Source: Nitrospira sp. (GTDB taxonomy: Bacteria > Nitrospirota > Nitrospiria > Nitrospirales > Nitrospiraceae). From it: a DNA stretch of 64,000 nucleotides. The notes under the pieces are model-generated. The model saw only the letters and a list, made by a program, of their open reading frames with translations, made no database searches and had not been told where the DNA came from. Made by a program: the position numbers and the translations under genes. The first letter of the stretch is position 1, and every line of letters begins with the position of its first letter. This document shows, in pieces, positions 1 through 8,852 of this stretch. The stretch lies in contig JALDRG010000002.1 in NCBI GenBank assembly GCA_031315995.1, positions 62,001-126,000 of the forward strand. The letters are read 5' to 3'.

Positions 1-194
1 CATCGAGCTGGCGATTTCACGCGGCGGATCTCACCTGTGCCCGTCGAGTGGCTCGTCTTCAACGGGATTTTGACGCCAACCTCGATGCCGCTGCAGTGAT
101 GCTCGACCTACTCGAACAGATCGAGCAGTTACGTGCGCGTCTGACACAAGCCGGCCTGGATGTGGATGAGGACTTCGGCAGCAAGGACACATGA
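1..194 (+). CDS. cbpM: CbpM-like chaperone modulator, C-terminal fragment
   Basis: This is the C-terminal part of a gene that begins before the window; the open frame runs from base 3 to a TGA at 192-194. The visible 63 residues are helical and rich in Leu and Arg, with the stretch RRVARLQRDFDANLDAA followed by LDLLEQIEQLRARL. That pattern is typical of the C-terminal coiled segment of CbpM/MerR-like modulators, which bind the J-domain co-chaperone CbpA and inhibit it. A cbpA/dnaJ gene would be expected just upstream, outside the window. The stop overlaps a possible small ORF through an ATGA junction. The family call rests on a short fragment, so confidence is moderate. Confidence 0.6.
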   Translation, partial: SSWRFHAADLTCARRVARLQRDFDANLDAAAVMLDLLEQIEQLRARLTQAGLDVDEDFGSKDT

Positions 195-373
195 GCCGTC
201 CGACAGACTGGTCCGTACAAGTGCTTCGGCACTCACCGTCTCCCGACCGCGACGAGGCCGCCCGGTGGGTTGAAATAGCGTACCGATCCAGGAACTCAGC
301 TCGTAACTTGGTATTTGTGCACGCGCTCAGACTATTCAACAGTGAGGCCTCGACGTTGGAGAGCGACTCATGA
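191..373 (+). CDS. possible 60-aa protein linking cbpM and pdhA
   Basis: A 60-codon frame starts at an ATG overlapping the cbpM stop (ATGA at 191-194) and ends with a TGA overlapping the pdhA start (ATGA at 370-373). An AAGGA sequence lies just before the ATG. The predicted peptide is polar, with no signal peptide, membrane segment or recognisable domain. The two four-base overlaps are the only positive argument, and they could arise by chance because the frame simply fills the spacer. Without it, pdhA would have a 175-base leader after cbpM. Confidence 0.25.
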   Translation: MSRPTDWSVQVLRHSPSPDRDEAARWVEIAYRSRNSARNLVFVHALRLFNSEASTLESDS

Positions 374-1344
374 CGTACTCGATGCCACGGGAGCAGGGCC
401 TTCAGCTGCTGCGACACATGCTGCGGATCCGCCGCTTCGAGGAACGAGCGGCGGAACTGTATCAGCTCGGCAAGATCCGTGGGTTTCTGCACCTGTACAT
501 CGGTGAGGAAGCGGTCGCCGTGGGGTCCATCCCGTCGTTTACGAGTGAGGACGCGATCGTGGCCACCTATCGGGAGCATGGCCATGCGCTGGTCCGCGGG
601 ACATCGATGGGAACGCTGATGGCCGAGTTGTACGGCAAGGCCACCGGCTGTGCGAGCGGTCGCGGAGGTTCGATGCACTTCTTTGATGCGTCGCGCCGTT
701 TCTATGGAGGCTTGGCCATCGTCGCCGGCGGGCTGCCCGTGGCGGTAGGCCTGGCGCTCGCCGACAAGCTGCAAGGCCGCGCCCGCGTCACCGGCTGCTA
801 TTTCGGCGACGGCGCCGTCGCCGAAGGGGAGTTTCACGAATCCCTGAACTTGGCCGCTTTGTGGAAATTGCCCGTCCTGTTTCTCTGTGAAAACAATCTC
901 TACGCGATGGGGACCGCCTTGGCGCGCCATCAATCGCAAACCGATATTGCGGCAAAGGCTCAGGCCTATGCGCTTCCGGCCGAGACGGTCGACGGCATGG
1001 ACCCGCTGGCGGTCGAGACGGCCACTCGCCACGCCGTCGAGTTCGTGCGAAACGGCAATGGTCCCTACTTCCTAGAGTACCGGACATACCGCTTCCGCGC
1101 CCATTCCATGTACGACGCCGAGTTGTATCGCACAAAAGACGAGGTTGCCGAATGGAAACGCCGGGACCCGATCATGACTTTCGAACAGACCCTTCGCACA
1201 GCAAGGCTGCTGGCCGATACCGACCTCCAGAACATAGAGACCGAGATCGCCACCGAAATCGAAGACGCCGTCGCCTTTGCGGAGGCGAGCTCATGGGAGC
1301 CGGTCGAACAGTTGACAAAGAATGTGTGCACTCCCAAAACGTGA
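370..1344 (+). CDS. pdhA: pyruvate dehydrogenase E1 component, alpha subunit
   Basis: The 324-aa product is a thiamine-diphosphate-dependent E1 alpha subunit, which with E1 beta decarboxylates pyruvate and passes the acetyl group to lipoyl-E2. Landmarks are [13 protein letters not shown] near the N-terminus, a Gly-rich [10 protein letters not shown] segment, and the ThDP/Mg motif [12 protein letters not shown] followed by ENNLYAMGT. The phosphorylation-loop-like [10 protein letters not shown] lies near residue 240. Length is normal for the two-subunit E1 type. The ATG at 370 follows GGAG at a suitable distance. It is the first clear gene of a + strand operon with pdhB and pdhC. A branched-chain 2-oxoacid or acetoin dehydrogenase E1 is the main alternative. 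Confidence 0.92.
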   Translation: MTYSMPREQGLQLLRHMLRIRRFEERAAELYQLGKIRGFLHLYIGEEAVAVGSIPSFTSEDAIVATYREHGHALVRGTSMGTLMAELYGKATGCASGRGGSMHFFDASRRFYGGLAIVAGGLPVAVGLALADKLQGRARVTGCYFGDGAVAEGEFHESLNLAALWKLPVLFLCENNLYAMGTALARHQSQTDIAAKAQAYALPAETVDGMDPLAVETATRHAVEFVRNGNGPYFLEYRTYRFRAHSMYDAELYRTKDEVAEWKRRDPIMTFEQTLRTARLLADTDLQNIETEIATEIEDAVAFAEASSWEPVEQLTKNVCTPKT

Positions 1345-1420
1345 CGCGTGAGACGCATGTCGTGAAGCAGTCCAAAGGAACGACGAGAGACGCCCTACGC
1401 ACAATGAGCGGCTTGTTGCC

Positions 1421-2401
1421 ATGACCAAGATCACTTACAGAGAGGCGGTGCGGATCGGGTTACGCGAGGCGCTCCAACGCGATCCACGGGTGTTTCTGAT
1501 GGGGGAGGATGTCGGGAAATACGGCGGCACCTATGCCTGCAGCAAAGGTTTTCTCGACGAGTTCGGCCCGGAACGTATTCGCGATACGCCGCTGTCGGAA
1601 AGTACGTTTGTCGGCGCCGGGATCGGCGCGGCCCTGGGCGGCATGAGGCCGATCGTAGAAGTGATGACGGTGAATTTCAGTCTCCTTGCCCTCGATCAAA
1701 TCCTGAACAACGCGGCGACCCTCCGACATATGTCCGGCGGTCAGTTCAGCGTCTCCTTGGTGGTCCGAATGGCCACGGGCGCCGGTCGTCAGGTGGCGGC
1801 GCAACATTCGCACAGCCTGGAGGGCTGGTATGCGCACATTCCAGGCATCACGGTCCTGACACCGGCTACCGTTACGGATGCGCGAGGAATGCTGCTCACG
1901 GCGCTTCACGAACCGGACCCTGTATTTATTTTCGAACATGCATACCTCTATTCCATCGAAGGCGAATTAGAGGAGGGGCCGCCTGCGGTCGATATCTCCC
2001 GTGCCGCCGTGCGCCGAACCGGCAAGGACGTCAGTCTTATGACCTTCGGAGGCAGTGTCTGGAAGGCGTTGGCCGCCGCCGCACAACTGGCTCACGAGGG
2101 CATCGAAGCGGAAGTCGTAGATCTGCGCGTGCTACGCCCACTCGACACCGGCGCCATTCTCGCCTCCGTTCAAAAGACTCATCGCGCGGTTGTCATCGAC
2201 GAGGCCTGGCGCACAGGAAGTTTTGCAGCCGAGATCGCGGCCCAAATCATGGAAGGGGCTTTTTATGATTTGGATGCCCCCGTGGCGCGGGTCTGCAGCG
2301 AAGAGGTCCCCATTCCCTACCCGAAACATTTGGAAGATGCGGCGCTCCCTCAGCCCGAGAAGATCGTGCGGGCGGTACACCGTCTTCTCGGGCGAGGATA
2401 A
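1421..2401 (+). CDS. pdhB: pyruvate dehydrogenase E1 component, beta subunit
   Basis: This 326-aa transketolase-like protein is the partner of the preceding E1 alpha. It has the N-terminal pyrimidine-binding domain with [16 protein letters not shown], the [17 protein letters not shown] segment, and a C-terminal transketolase domain with [15 protein letters not shown] residues ([15 protein letters not shown]) and [15 protein letters not shown]. The gene starts 76 bases after pdhA. The ATG at 1421 has no strong ribosome binding site, so translation may depend on upstream reading. Substrate choice between pyruvate, acetoin and branched 2-oxoacids cannot be settled from sequence alone, but the neighbouring single-lipoyl E2 supports a 2-oxoacid dehydrogenase complex. 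Confidence 0.92.
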   Translation: MTKITYREAVRIGLREALQRDPRVFLMGEDVGKYGGTYACSKGFLDEFGPERIRDTPLSESTFVGAGIGAALGGMRPIVEVMTVNFSLLALDQILNNAATLRHMSGGQFSVSLVVRMATGAGRQVAAQHSHSLEGWYAHIPGITVLTPATVTDARGMLLTALHEPDPVFIFEHAYLYSIEGELEEGPPAVDISRAAVRRTGKDVSLMTFGGSVWKALAAAAQLAHEGIEAEVVDLRVLRPLDTGAILASVQKTHRAVVIDEAWRTGSFAAEIAAQIMEGAFYDLDAPVARVCSEEVPIPYPKHLEDAALPQPEKIVRAVHRLLGRG

Positions 2402-2455
2402 GCGGAACCATGTGTTGGACAGTCCAAACCTTCCCCCCTGCATGCGAGTGCAAGA

Positions 2456-3628
2456 ATGGCTGACTTTGTGATGCCCACGCTGGGCGCTGACATGACGGAA
2501 GGCACATTGGTGCAATGGAAAAAGCGTGAAGGTGATCACGTCACCAAGGGCGAGATCATCGCCGAAGTCGATACAGAGAAGGCGGCCATCGACGTCGAAT
2601 GCCATGCCACGGGAGTCATCGAACGATTGATCATTCGTCCAGGCGACAAGGTACCGGTCGGCACGATCATGGCCGTCATTCGCGAGAACGATAAGACAAC
2701 CACAGGTCGGACTGGGGCCCAGGCTGTCGCGCCTCAGGCCACCGTCCCGGCTCCTGCGCCCCGCATGGACAGGGTGCCCGGTTCCTCCCCTCAAGCCGGC
2801 CGCTTGCGCATGTCCCCCGCTGCAAGAAAGTTGGCCGTGGAGCGAGGCATCGACCCGTCAGGCCTGCAGGGAACCGGCCCGGAGGGCGCCATCACGTTGG
2901 AGGATATTGAAAGAGCCGCGGCCGTTGCACCCGAACTCACAAGACCGGCTGTTGCGGCGGACCGCCAGACGCGCATGCGGCAGACCATCGCCGCAGCCAT
3001 GGCCCGCTCCAAGCGCGAAATTCCCCATTACTATCTGAGCACCACGATCGACATGGGACCAGCCATCGCATGGCTGAGTGAGGCGAACCAGCGGCGCCCG
3101 GTGACGGAGCGCCTGTTGTATGGCGTCCTCCTGATCAAGGCGGTCGCCCTCGCGCTCCGCCAGGTTCCCGAACTGAACACCCTGTGGAAGGAGGGCCAGG
3201 CGATCAGAAGCGAGCGGATTCATATCGGCACGGCCATTTCCCTCCGCCAGGGCGGATTGGTCGCGCCGGCGCTGCACGACGCCGACCGGCTCAGCCTCAG
3301 CGACCTGATGAAGAATTTTCAGGACCTGGTAAAGCGGGCCCGTGCCGGCTCGTTACGGAGCTCGGAAATGTCCGACCCGACGATGACCGTCACCAGTCTG
3401 GGCGAGCAGGGGGTGGAAACCGTATTCGGAGTCATTTATCCTCCCCAGGTCGCCTTGGTTGGTTTCGGTAAAATCGTCGAACGTCCCTGGGTCGCCAACG
3501 GTCAAGTTCTCCCGAGGCCGGTCATCATGGCATCGCTGTCGGCCGACCATCGCGTCACCGACGGCCATCGCGGAGGATTATTCCTGTCCGAGATCGATCG
3601 CCTGTTACAGGAGCCCCAATCATTATGA
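2456..3628 (+). CDS. pdhC: dihydrolipoamide acetyltransferase (E2) of the pyruvate dehydrogenase complex
   Basis: The 390-aa E2 has the standard order: one lipoyl domain (residues 1-78; lipoylated Lys42 in [10 protein letters not shown]), a Pro/Ala-rich linker, a peripheral-subunit-binding domain around residues 118-150 ([29 protein letters not shown]), and a C-terminal acyltransferase domain ending with the catalytic SADHRVTDG (HxxxDG). It transfers the acetyl group from E1 to CoA and forms the core of the complex. There is no dihydrolipoamide dehydrogenase (E3) gene in the visible operon, so E3 must be encoded elsewhere. The stop codon overlaps the ATG of the downstream acyl carrier protein gene (ATGA at 3625-3628). 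Confidence 0.93.
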   Translation: MADFVMPTLGADMTEGTLVQWKKREGDHVTKGEIIAEVDTEKAAIDVECHATGVIERLIIRPGDKVPVGTIMAVIRENDKTTTGRTGAQAVAPQATVPAPAPRMDRVPGSSPQAGRLRMSPAARKLAVERGIDPSGLQGTGPEGAITLEDIERAAAVAPELTRPAVAADRQTRMRQTIAAAMARSKREIPHYYLSTTIDMGPAIAWLSEANQRRPVTERLLYGVLLIKAVALALRQVPELNTLWKEGQAIRSERIHIGTAISLRQGGLVAPALHDADRLSLSDLMKNFQDLVKRARAGSLRSSEMSDPTMTVTSLGEQGVETVFGVIYPPQVALVGFGKIVERPWVANGQVLPRPVIMASLSADHRVTDGHRGGLFLSEIDRLLQEPQSL

Positions 3629-3882
3629 GCACGACCACAGACGGAAACGAAACAAAAGGCCGGATCCTCCGCCTTCTGGGCGAGATTGCTCCCGAAGCGG
3701 AGGTGACGACCTTACGGCCGGATGTCAGTTTCCGCGATCAATTCGATCTCGATTCGATGGACTTCTTGAACTTCGTGGTAGCACTCCACAAGGAGTTCCA
3801 CGTTGAGATCCCCGAAGCCGATTATCCCAAATACATGACCTTAAACGGCTGCCTTGCTCAACTCTCAGCGCCACAATCATGA
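3625..3882 (+). CDS. acyl carrier protein
   Basis: This 85-aa acidic protein has the phosphopantetheine attachment motif [10 protein letters not shown], with Ser44 as the expected prosthetic-group site, followed by a helix and an EIPEADY segment typical of helix III of acyl carrier proteins. It overlaps pdhC upstream and the nucleotidyltransferase downstream by four bases each, so the three genes are probably translationally coupled. ACP genes usually sit with fatty-acid or polyketide genes; one at the end of a pyruvate dehydrogenase operon is unusual. It may carry an acyl group made from or for the complex, for example an octanoyl precursor for E2 lipoylation, but that role is inference. Confidence 0.85.
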   Translation: MSTTTDGNETKGRILRLLGEIAPEAEVTTLRPDVSFRDQFDLDSMDFLNFVVALHKEFHVEIPEADYPKYMTLNGCLAQLSAPQS

Positions 3883-4559
3883 CAGAAGAACGACCCTCGC
3901 CTCCCGACTCCTACATTTTGAAAGTCGCAGTCGGCTCGCACGCCCACGGTCTGGCGGGACCGGACAGCGACAAGGATTATCGGAGTGTCTTCGTCCTGCC
4001 CACTGCCGAATTGTTTCGTGTGGGCTTCAAATATCAAGGCACGAGGATGATGAAGGAGGGAGAGGACGAGACTGCATGGGAGATCGGCCACTTTCTCCAA
4101 TTGACCTTGCAAGGCCATCCGCTGGTGTTGGAAACGCTGGTGGCCCCTGTGGTGAACATGGACGACTGGGGAGCGGAGCTTCGACAACTCTTTCCGCGTC
4201 TCTGGTCGGCGCAAGCCGCCTATGATTCGTTTCTCAACTACTGCGACAACCAACGAAAAAAGATGTTGGAGAAAAAAGACGGCCGGCCGGCTAAATACGC
4301 GGCGGCGTACATACGAGTGCTCTTCAACCTCTGTGAATTATTGGAGCGGGGAACCTTCAGCATCAGGATCTCGGAAACTCCGGTTGGCGAAGCGGTACGC
4401 AAGCTCAAGGAAGGACACTATCGTCCAGGCGAAGTCATCGATATGGGAGAATATTGGACCGAAGAAGCCACCCGACGCCTCCGCGCCAGTTCACAGCAGG
4501 CCCATCCGCATCTCGCCGATGCGTTCTTATTCAAACTTCGCAAGGCGTTTCTGAGCTAG
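3879..4559 (+). CDS. RlaP-like predicted nucleotidyltransferase
   Basis: The 226-aa protein opens with KVAVGSHAHGLAGPDSDKDYR, which contains the nucleotidyltransferase signature GSxAxG...SDxD (metal-binding Asp residues near positions 29-32). This resembles the Pol-beta-superfamily group found near RNA ligases (RlaP, PF10127-like). A helical region follows and the gene ends in a clean stop. It overlaps the ACP gene by ATGA and ends the operon. What it nucleotidylates, whether RNA, protein or a small molecule, cannot be read from the sequence. Its link with pdh and ACP genes suggests protein modification, but this is only an idea. Confidence 0.7.
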   Translation: MTEERPSPPDSYILKVAVGSHAHGLAGPDSDKDYRSVFVLPTAELFRVGFKYQGTRMMKEGEDETAWEIGHFLQLTLQGHPLVLETLVAPVVNMDDWGAELRQLFPRLWSAQAAYDSFLNYCDNQRKKMLEKKDGRPAKYAAAYIRVLFNLCELLERGTFSIRISETPVGEAVRKLKEGHYRPGEVIDMGEYWTEEATRRLRASSQQAHPHLADAFLFKLRKAFLS

Positions 4560-4680
4560 CTCTTCTTCTGTCGAGAGGGCGGCAGAAAGAATGCGACACT
4601 GTAGCGCACTCTCCCCCGCTTACTCGTTCTCAACAGAACCGAGGCGTGAAATCCGGACTCCTTTCACCACAGAAAACAGA

Positions 4681-4713
4681 AGAGAGGGCGCCCCAGTATA
4701 GAACGCCCTCTCT
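4681..4713 (-). terminator. hairpin between convergent genes
   Basis: A perfect 10-base inverted repeat (AGAGAGGGCG at 4681-4690 and CGCCCTCTCT at 4704-4713) with a 13-base loop lies between the stops of the nucleotidyltransferase gene (+) and the cupredoxin gene (-). Read on the - strand, a TTTT-containing stretch follows the stem, so it best fits a terminator for the cupredoxin transcript. It may work in both directions. Confidence 0.6.
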
Positions 4714-4782
4714 CGTGGTGTGACCCACACAGACCTTTCTTCGCACTCTGTATCTCGACTAATCCCTCGCCCTTACGATGAC

Positions 4783-5259
4783 TCAGCCGCCGCCCACTTC
4801 ACCCCTGGTCTCAACGATCAAAAATTCACCCTTCATGTGCGGGTGCAGGTCGCACCAGAACCCATACTGCTCGGTTTCACTAATCCCCGTCGCCGGATCA
4901 TGCTTGACCGGTTTGGTGAAGACCAGCGTCGCAATTTTTCCGGCATCCACATGGAATGACTTCACCCCATGCGCAATGACCTCCTTCGCTTCCCCTTCAT
5001 GGCGCACCGACACATCTTTCAAAATTCGCGAGCTGAATCCGTGCGTCATGGTCCCTTCGTTGCGAAGAACGATTTTCGTCACCGCACCCGGCGTCGTATG
5101 GCCTTTCACATGGTATCCGTCGTCCTTGATCGTTACTTCGATTTTTCCCTCATCCGCATACGCGCTGAACGTCGTGCCGGCACCGATGCCTGCAAGCGAT
5201 CCCACACCCAACGCGAGTAAAATCAACAGCCCATGACCTGCGTGCACTGACCTTCTCAT
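4783..5259 (-). CDS. exported cupredoxin-domain protein
   Basis: The 158-aa product has a signal peptide or N-terminal anchor (residues 8-36, ending near SAYADEG) and a beta-sandwich domain of about 115 residues. Likely copper ligands are His73 (MTHGF), Cys136, His139 and Met142 in WCDLHPHMKG; the C-x2-H-x2-M spacing is that of a small cupredoxin. It probably acts as a periplasmic electron carrier or copper-binding protein. It is transcribed alone on the - strand and ends before a hairpin terminator. Small cupredoxins of this kind are common in nitrifiers. The redox partner is unknown, though several cytochrome c genes lie within 30 kb. Confidence 0.8.
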   Translation of the reverse strand: MRRSVHAGHGLLILLALGVGSLAGIGAGTTFSAYADEGKIEVTIKDDGYHVKGHTTPGAVTKIVLRNEGTMTHGFSSRILKDVSVRHEGEAKEVIAHGVKSFHVDAGKIATLVFTKPVKHDPATGISETEQYGFWCDLHPHMKGEFLIVETRGEVGGG

Positions 5260-6313
5260 AGCACCCTCCTCTGGTTGGTAGTTAGCACGACCGTCGCCGA
5301 CTGAGGAGGACTACGCTATGGTCCGGCCACCATGAGTCGCTCTTCTCTCAGCGTCTCGAGTCGAACGTTGAACACACTTTTACTTAGGTGCAATACCTAT
5401 GCCTTCCAATCGTTGTAAACCTGCGCACCGGGGCGACCACGCGTACGCCCGTGCGGCGCGATCTGCTTGTATTGCTTGCTGTTTTGTTCCGGGCTCCCCA
5501 AGAATTCAGATTTCCAGCCCGATGAAGAGGCGCACCGGTGTGATATATGCCGCGATCTGCCACAGCATCGGGAGCCCTCCTGGTGAACGGTGCGACAGTC
5601 GGCGACGCGGAAGCTCTGGTTCGACTTTCCGCAGACCGCACCCGTAAACGGAGCAACTCAGCCTCGAACCGGCATCTCTCACGCTGCAGGAACGATAATT
5701 TCACAACTTTTGTGATGATCGGAGATGCTGCGCGGAAGACCACGCATGGTGGGGTGAGCACAAAAAAACCCGCTTCCGTGTGGAGATCAGACCTGCCAAC
5801 TGACCGAGACTCATCCGGACACCCCGGCGGATGACCAACCTGGATGTCCCGCGCCTCCCCTTCATCGGGCTCATTGTACGAGCCGTGCCTCCTACTGGCA
5901 CCGAGATGGAAGCGCGTCCCTTCGGACTTCGTCTCGAAATTGCGACAGGCGCAACCCCCGAACCCACTCACGCGGCACGAAAGCGGGGATTTCGACCTTA
6001 TCCTGGCTCCACCTCCCTTCAGCTCTGTCAATTATCGGGTAACCATGCCTCCGTTGAAATCAATGAGGTAATTGGCACCATTGCCTGCCCCTGCCCCTGT
6101 CCCGTATCGCCCCACCCGATCGACGATCCGATGACAGGAGTGCGTTTCGATTTTCCTAAGCAAATGAACTTTCGCACCTTCGTCACGCTGCCGGAAAAAT
6201 TATCCTCTGGCATCGAGTCTGCAAGACTGTCCATCCATCACGGCGAATGTAAGGAACTGGGACAAGAAACCGGAACATCATTCACCTCCCCACACCGTAA
6301 AGGAGACTGGACC
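5260..6313. other. 1.05-kb stretch without a supported gene
   Basis: This gap separates the divergent cupredoxin (-) and Hsp20 (+) genes. Long frames exist on both strands (5384-6031 on the - strand, and an upstream extension of the Hsp20 frame from 5831), but their translations are rich in Arg, Ser and Pro, lack domain-like patterns and have no ribosome binding sites. The region should hold the promoters of both flanking genes. I did not find a full CIRCE element or a convincing -24/-12 promoter. Confidence 0.5.
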
Positions 6314-6787
6314 ATGAGTGGACTTACCCGTTGGGAGCCATTTCGAACACAGGGAAACCCGTGGCGAGAACTGGAGGATGTCGAGAAGCGCCTGTCCGCG
6401 CTCTGGGGCCGGACACCCAGCAAGGTGGAAGGCCAGAAGGAAGCGATTTCGGTCGCGGAATGGTCTCCGCTCGTCGACATCACCGAAGACGAGAAGGAGT
6501 ATGTGATCAAGGCGGAACTGCCGGAGGTCAAGAAGGAAGACGTCAAGCTCACCGTTCAGGACAATGTGCTGGCCATTTCCGGCGAGCGGAAATACGAGAA
6601 GGAAGAGAAGGACAAGAAGTATCATCGCGTCGAGCGGGCCTATGGCAGCTTCTTGCGAAGCTTCACGTTGCCGGAGGATACGGACGGCAGCAAGGTCACG
6701 GCGGAATACAAGGACGGCATCCTCAAGGTGCACCTGCCGAAAGCGGAGCGAGCGAAGCCGAAATCCATCGAAGTGAAGGTGTCCTGA
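6314..6787 (+). CDS. Hsp20/alpha-crystallin small heat shock protein
   Basis: The ATG at 6314 is preceded by AAAGGAG and gives a 157-aa protein; the frame is open far upstream, but that part has no coding character. The alpha-crystallin domain spans about residues 45-145 (VDITEDEKEYVIKAELPEV at the start, then ISGERKYEKEEK) and ends with the GILKVHLPK version of the GxLxxxxPK motif. The C-terminal tail PKSIEVKV carries the I-x-V anchor used for oligomer assembly. It is an ATP-independent holdase that keeps unfolding proteins soluble. A short membrane ORF and a stress-related cluster follow on the same strand. Confidence 0.93.
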   Translation: MSGLTRWEPFRTQGNPWRELEDVEKRLSALWGRTPSKVEGQKEAISVAEWSPLVDITEDEKEYVIKAELPEVKKEDVKLTVQDNVLAISGERKYEKEEKDKKYHRVERAYGSFLRSFTLPEDTDGSKVTAEYKDGILKVHLPKAERAKPKSIEVKVS

Positions 6788-6803
6788 GCGGAAGGAGTAC
6801 GCC

Positions 6804-6953
6804 ATGTTGCGACATCCCCGACACATGGACATTCCATGGGAGATCCATTGGCATCCCGAAGGTGCGTTTCACCGACACCGGTGGCTCATGCTGTTCGTAA
6901 TCCTCGCGGCACTGCTGCTGATCGGTGTAGGGGTCACGAGCGGACGGTGGTAG
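6804..6953 (+). CDS. 49-aa single-span membrane peptide
   Basis: An ATG at 6804, preceded by GGAAGGAG, opens 49 codons and stops at a TAG at 6951-6953. The first 27 residues are rich in His, Arg and Trp; they are followed by one hydrophobic helix (LMLFVILAALLLIGVGV) and a short SGRW tail. The strong ribosome binding site and the position 16 bases after hsp20 support a real gene in the same transcript. No family is recognised. It could be a small stress-related membrane peptide. Confidence 0.6.
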   Translation: MLRHPRHMDIPWEIHWHPEGAFHRHRWLMLFVILAALLLIGVGVTSGRW

Positions 6954-7004
6954 CTGACGTTCGGCTCCAGTGTCTCGGAAAAGCGGCAGGAGAAGTAGAC
7001 TGTC

Positions 7005-7658
7005 ATGTTCAAGAACCGTGAAGAAGCCGGCGAACTCCTCGCGCAGGAACTGATCACGTTTTGCAACGATCCCACCGCTATTCTTCTCGCATTGCCGCGC
7101 GGGGGGGTCGTGGTGGCGTATCAATTGAGCCTGGCCTTGCATCTCCCGCTTGATGTGCTCATCACCCGAAAGATCGGCGCGCCGGGCAATCCTGAATATG
7201 CCCTGGGTGCGGTCAGTGAAACAGGAGCGGTCTACTGGAATCGCGAGGCGCTGGCCGGGCTGTCACTCTCGGACCGTGAATGTTCGAGCGCCGTGCACGC
7301 GCAGCAAAAAGAAGTCGCCAGGCGAGTGGCCCTCTACCGGCAGGGACGGCCGTTCCCGGCCCTGAAAGACCGGATCGTCATTCTCGTGGATGACGGCCTC
7401 GCTACAGGCGCAACATTTTTTGCCTCCGTGGCGACCGCCCGTCAGAGCAACCCGCGTAGCGTGATCGGAGCCATCCCTGTGGGCCCACGCAGCACTGTGC
7501 AAGAAGCCAGAAGCCTGGTCGACCAGTTGATTGTCCTGCGGGTGCCGGAACCGTTTTACGCCGTGGGAAATTTCTATCGTGACTTTGAACAGGTTGAGGA
7601 TCGAGAAGTGCTGCAATATCTCAATTTGGCCGAAGAAGCGTTCATGACCAAGTCGTAG
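7005..7658 (+). CDS. phosphoribosyltransferase-family protein
   Basis: The 217-aa product has the type I phosphoribosyltransferase fold. The N-terminal part has ALPRGGVVVAYQLS and DVLITRKIGAPGNPEYALGA, and the PRPP-binding motif VILVDDGLATGAT lies near residue 130. Proteins of this type often occur next to dienelactone-hydrolase or stress genes, and their substrate is not known; they are not the standard purine or pyrimidine enzymes. Here the gene follows Hsp20 and the 49-aa peptide and precedes a zinc-ribbon protein, so a role in nucleotide salvage or turnover under stress is plausible but unproved. Confidence 0.85.
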   Translation: MFKNREEAGELLAQELITFCNDPTAILLALPRGGVVVAYQLSLALHLPLDVLITRKIGAPGNPEYALGAVSETGAVYWNREALAGLSLSDRECSSAVHAQQKEVARRVALYRQGRPFPALKDRIVILVDDGLATGATFFASVATARQSNPRSVIGAIPVGPRSTVQEARSLVDQLIVLRVPEPFYAVGNFYRDFEQVEDREVLQYLNLAEEAFMTKS

Positions 7659-7712
7659 CAGGGCTGCGTCCGCCATGGGTCGGCGGATCCGGCGCAGAAA
7701 GGTATCCGACCG

Positions 7713-8207
7713 ATGAACACACAAACAGAAGGCGGACACGGCGCGCGGCACGATCGATTCGTGCAAGAGTATGAGCATGATTCATACAAAACGCCGGGCA
7801 AGCTCAAGGAGCCCACAGTTTGCAAATCCTGCGGGGCCCTGTTCCATAAGGGACGCTGGACCTGGGGAACCAAGCCGGCCGGGGCCCATGAGATCGTGTG
7901 CCCGGCTTGCCGCCGCATTCAGGACAACTACCCTAAAGGCTTCATCACCTTGAACGGGTCCTACTTGGACCAGCACCGCGATCAGGTCATGGGTGTGATT
8001 CACAACACCGAGGCGCAGGAAAAGAAGGAACACCCGTTGGCCCGCATCATGACGATCGTTGAGCAACCGGAAGGATTGGTCGTCTCCACCACCGACACCC
8101 ACTTGCCTCGGCGCATCGGCGAAGCGCTGAAACGTTCACATCACGGCACGTTGGAGGTCCGCTATGACAAGGATGAGGAGTTTGTCCGTGTCACGTGGAC
8201 CGGTTAG
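7713..8207 (+). CDS. BCAM0308-like zinc-ribbon protein
   Basis: The 164-aa cytoplasmic protein begins with a basic and acidic tail (RHDRFVQEYEHDSYK). A four-Cys zinc ribbon follows (CKSCG and CPACRR, residues about 38-70), and the second half has VVSTTDTHLPRRIGEALKRS followed by EVRYDKDEEFVRVTW. The arrangement matches the BCAM0308 family, annotated as NMD3-like or of unknown function. The RRIGEALKR segment and the Cys ribbon suggest nucleic-acid or ribosome binding, which is inference. It sits 54 bases after the phosphoribosyltransferase gene in the stress cluster. Confidence 0.75.
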   Translation: MNTQTEGGHGARHDRFVQEYEHDSYKTPGKLKEPTVCKSCGALFHKGRWTWGTKPAGAHEIVCPACRRIQDNYPKGFITLNGSYLDQHRDQVMGVIHNTEAQEKKEHPLARIMTIVEQPEGLVVSTTDTHLPRRIGEALKRSHHGTLEVRYDKDEEFVRVTWTG

Positions 8208-8300
8208 GGGGCTTGGTCCGGCCTCCGTTTTCCAGCGATACCAGTGGTGGTATCACTCGAAGAGTCGGGACAACCTGATCCCAAGCGAGAAGGAGTGAGC

Positions 8301-8852
8301 ATGGGCGGATGGGAGCGAGCAGTGAGTCGGTTGCGCGGTCCGCTGGCCGGAGGGATTCTGATGGTCATCCTGACGTGGATGCCGGCAGCGGCCGAGATGC
8401 AGGTCCTTCCGGGAGCAACGGCAGATCTCGATCAGGCCACGGTCAATGACGTGCTCGCAACATTCCAACGAGCGGAGAAGGCGCTTCACGCCCGCGATGT
8501 GGACGGCATGATGGTGCTCTATTCGGAACAGTACGAGTATCATGGGTTGAAAAAGGCCGACATGCGCAAGGTCTGGACCAACCTATTCGATGAGTTTCAA
8601 GAACTTTCCGATGCCCATCGCTTTTCTCGATTCATCAAGGTCGGATCCGGAGCCAAGACCATCATCGAGGTGACCTGCACAGGCAGCTTGTCGGGCCTGT
8701 CAAAAACCAGCGGCTTACGTGTGCCGATCGACAGTTGGTATGAAGAAGTTCACTACCTGACGTTCGAAGACGGACAGTGGCGCATTCGCGGCAATGTCGG
8801 CGATGCTCCACGGTTCATGCCGTTCGGCACGTCGCCGCATCCGTTGTTCTAG
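8301..8852 (+). CDS. exported NTF2/SnoaL-like protein
   Basis: The ATG at 8301 follows AAGGAGTGAGC and gives 183 residues; a longer in-frame start at 8244 lacks such a site. A signal peptide (residues about 14-32, LAGGILMVILTWMPAAAEM) leads to a mature domain beginning with a helix (LATFQRAEKALHARDVDGMM) and then YSEQYEYHGLKK and a sheet ending in GQWRIRGN. This is the cone-shaped NTF2-like layout. Such domains bind small hydrophobic ligands or act as adaptors. Function is not assignable, but it is probably periplasmic. Confidence 0.65.
   Translation: MGGWERAVSRLRGPLAGGILMVILTWMPAAAEMQVLPGATADLDQATVNDVLATFQRAEKALHARDVDGMMVLYSEQYEYHGLKKADMRKVWTNLFDEFQELSDAHRFSRFIKVGSGAKTIIEVTCTGSLSGLSKTSGLRVPIDSWYEEVHYLTFEDGQWRIRGNVGDAPRFMPFGTSPHPLF

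Noticed and set aside
31..1032. 333-aa - strand frame over cbpM and pdhA
   Set aside because: It is antisense to the clear pdhA coding region and shows no recognisable motif.
5281..5310. TTAGCAC resembling half of a CIRCE element
   Set aside because: The matching GAGTGCTAA arm is absent at the required spacing.
5384..6031. 215-aa - strand frame in the gene-free region
   Set aside because: Arg/Ser/Pro-rich, no ribosome binding site and no domain; more likely a chance frame in GC-rich DNA.
6060..6100. Sequence resembling a sigma-54 promoter (TTGGCACC...CTGCC)
   Set aside because: The GG-to-GC distance is one base too long for the consensus, and the distance to hsp20 is large.
5831..6313. Upstream extension of the Hsp20 frame
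   Set aside because: The ATG at 6314 has a strong AAAGGAG, the protein from there has normal Hsp20 length, and the upstream translation lacks domain character.
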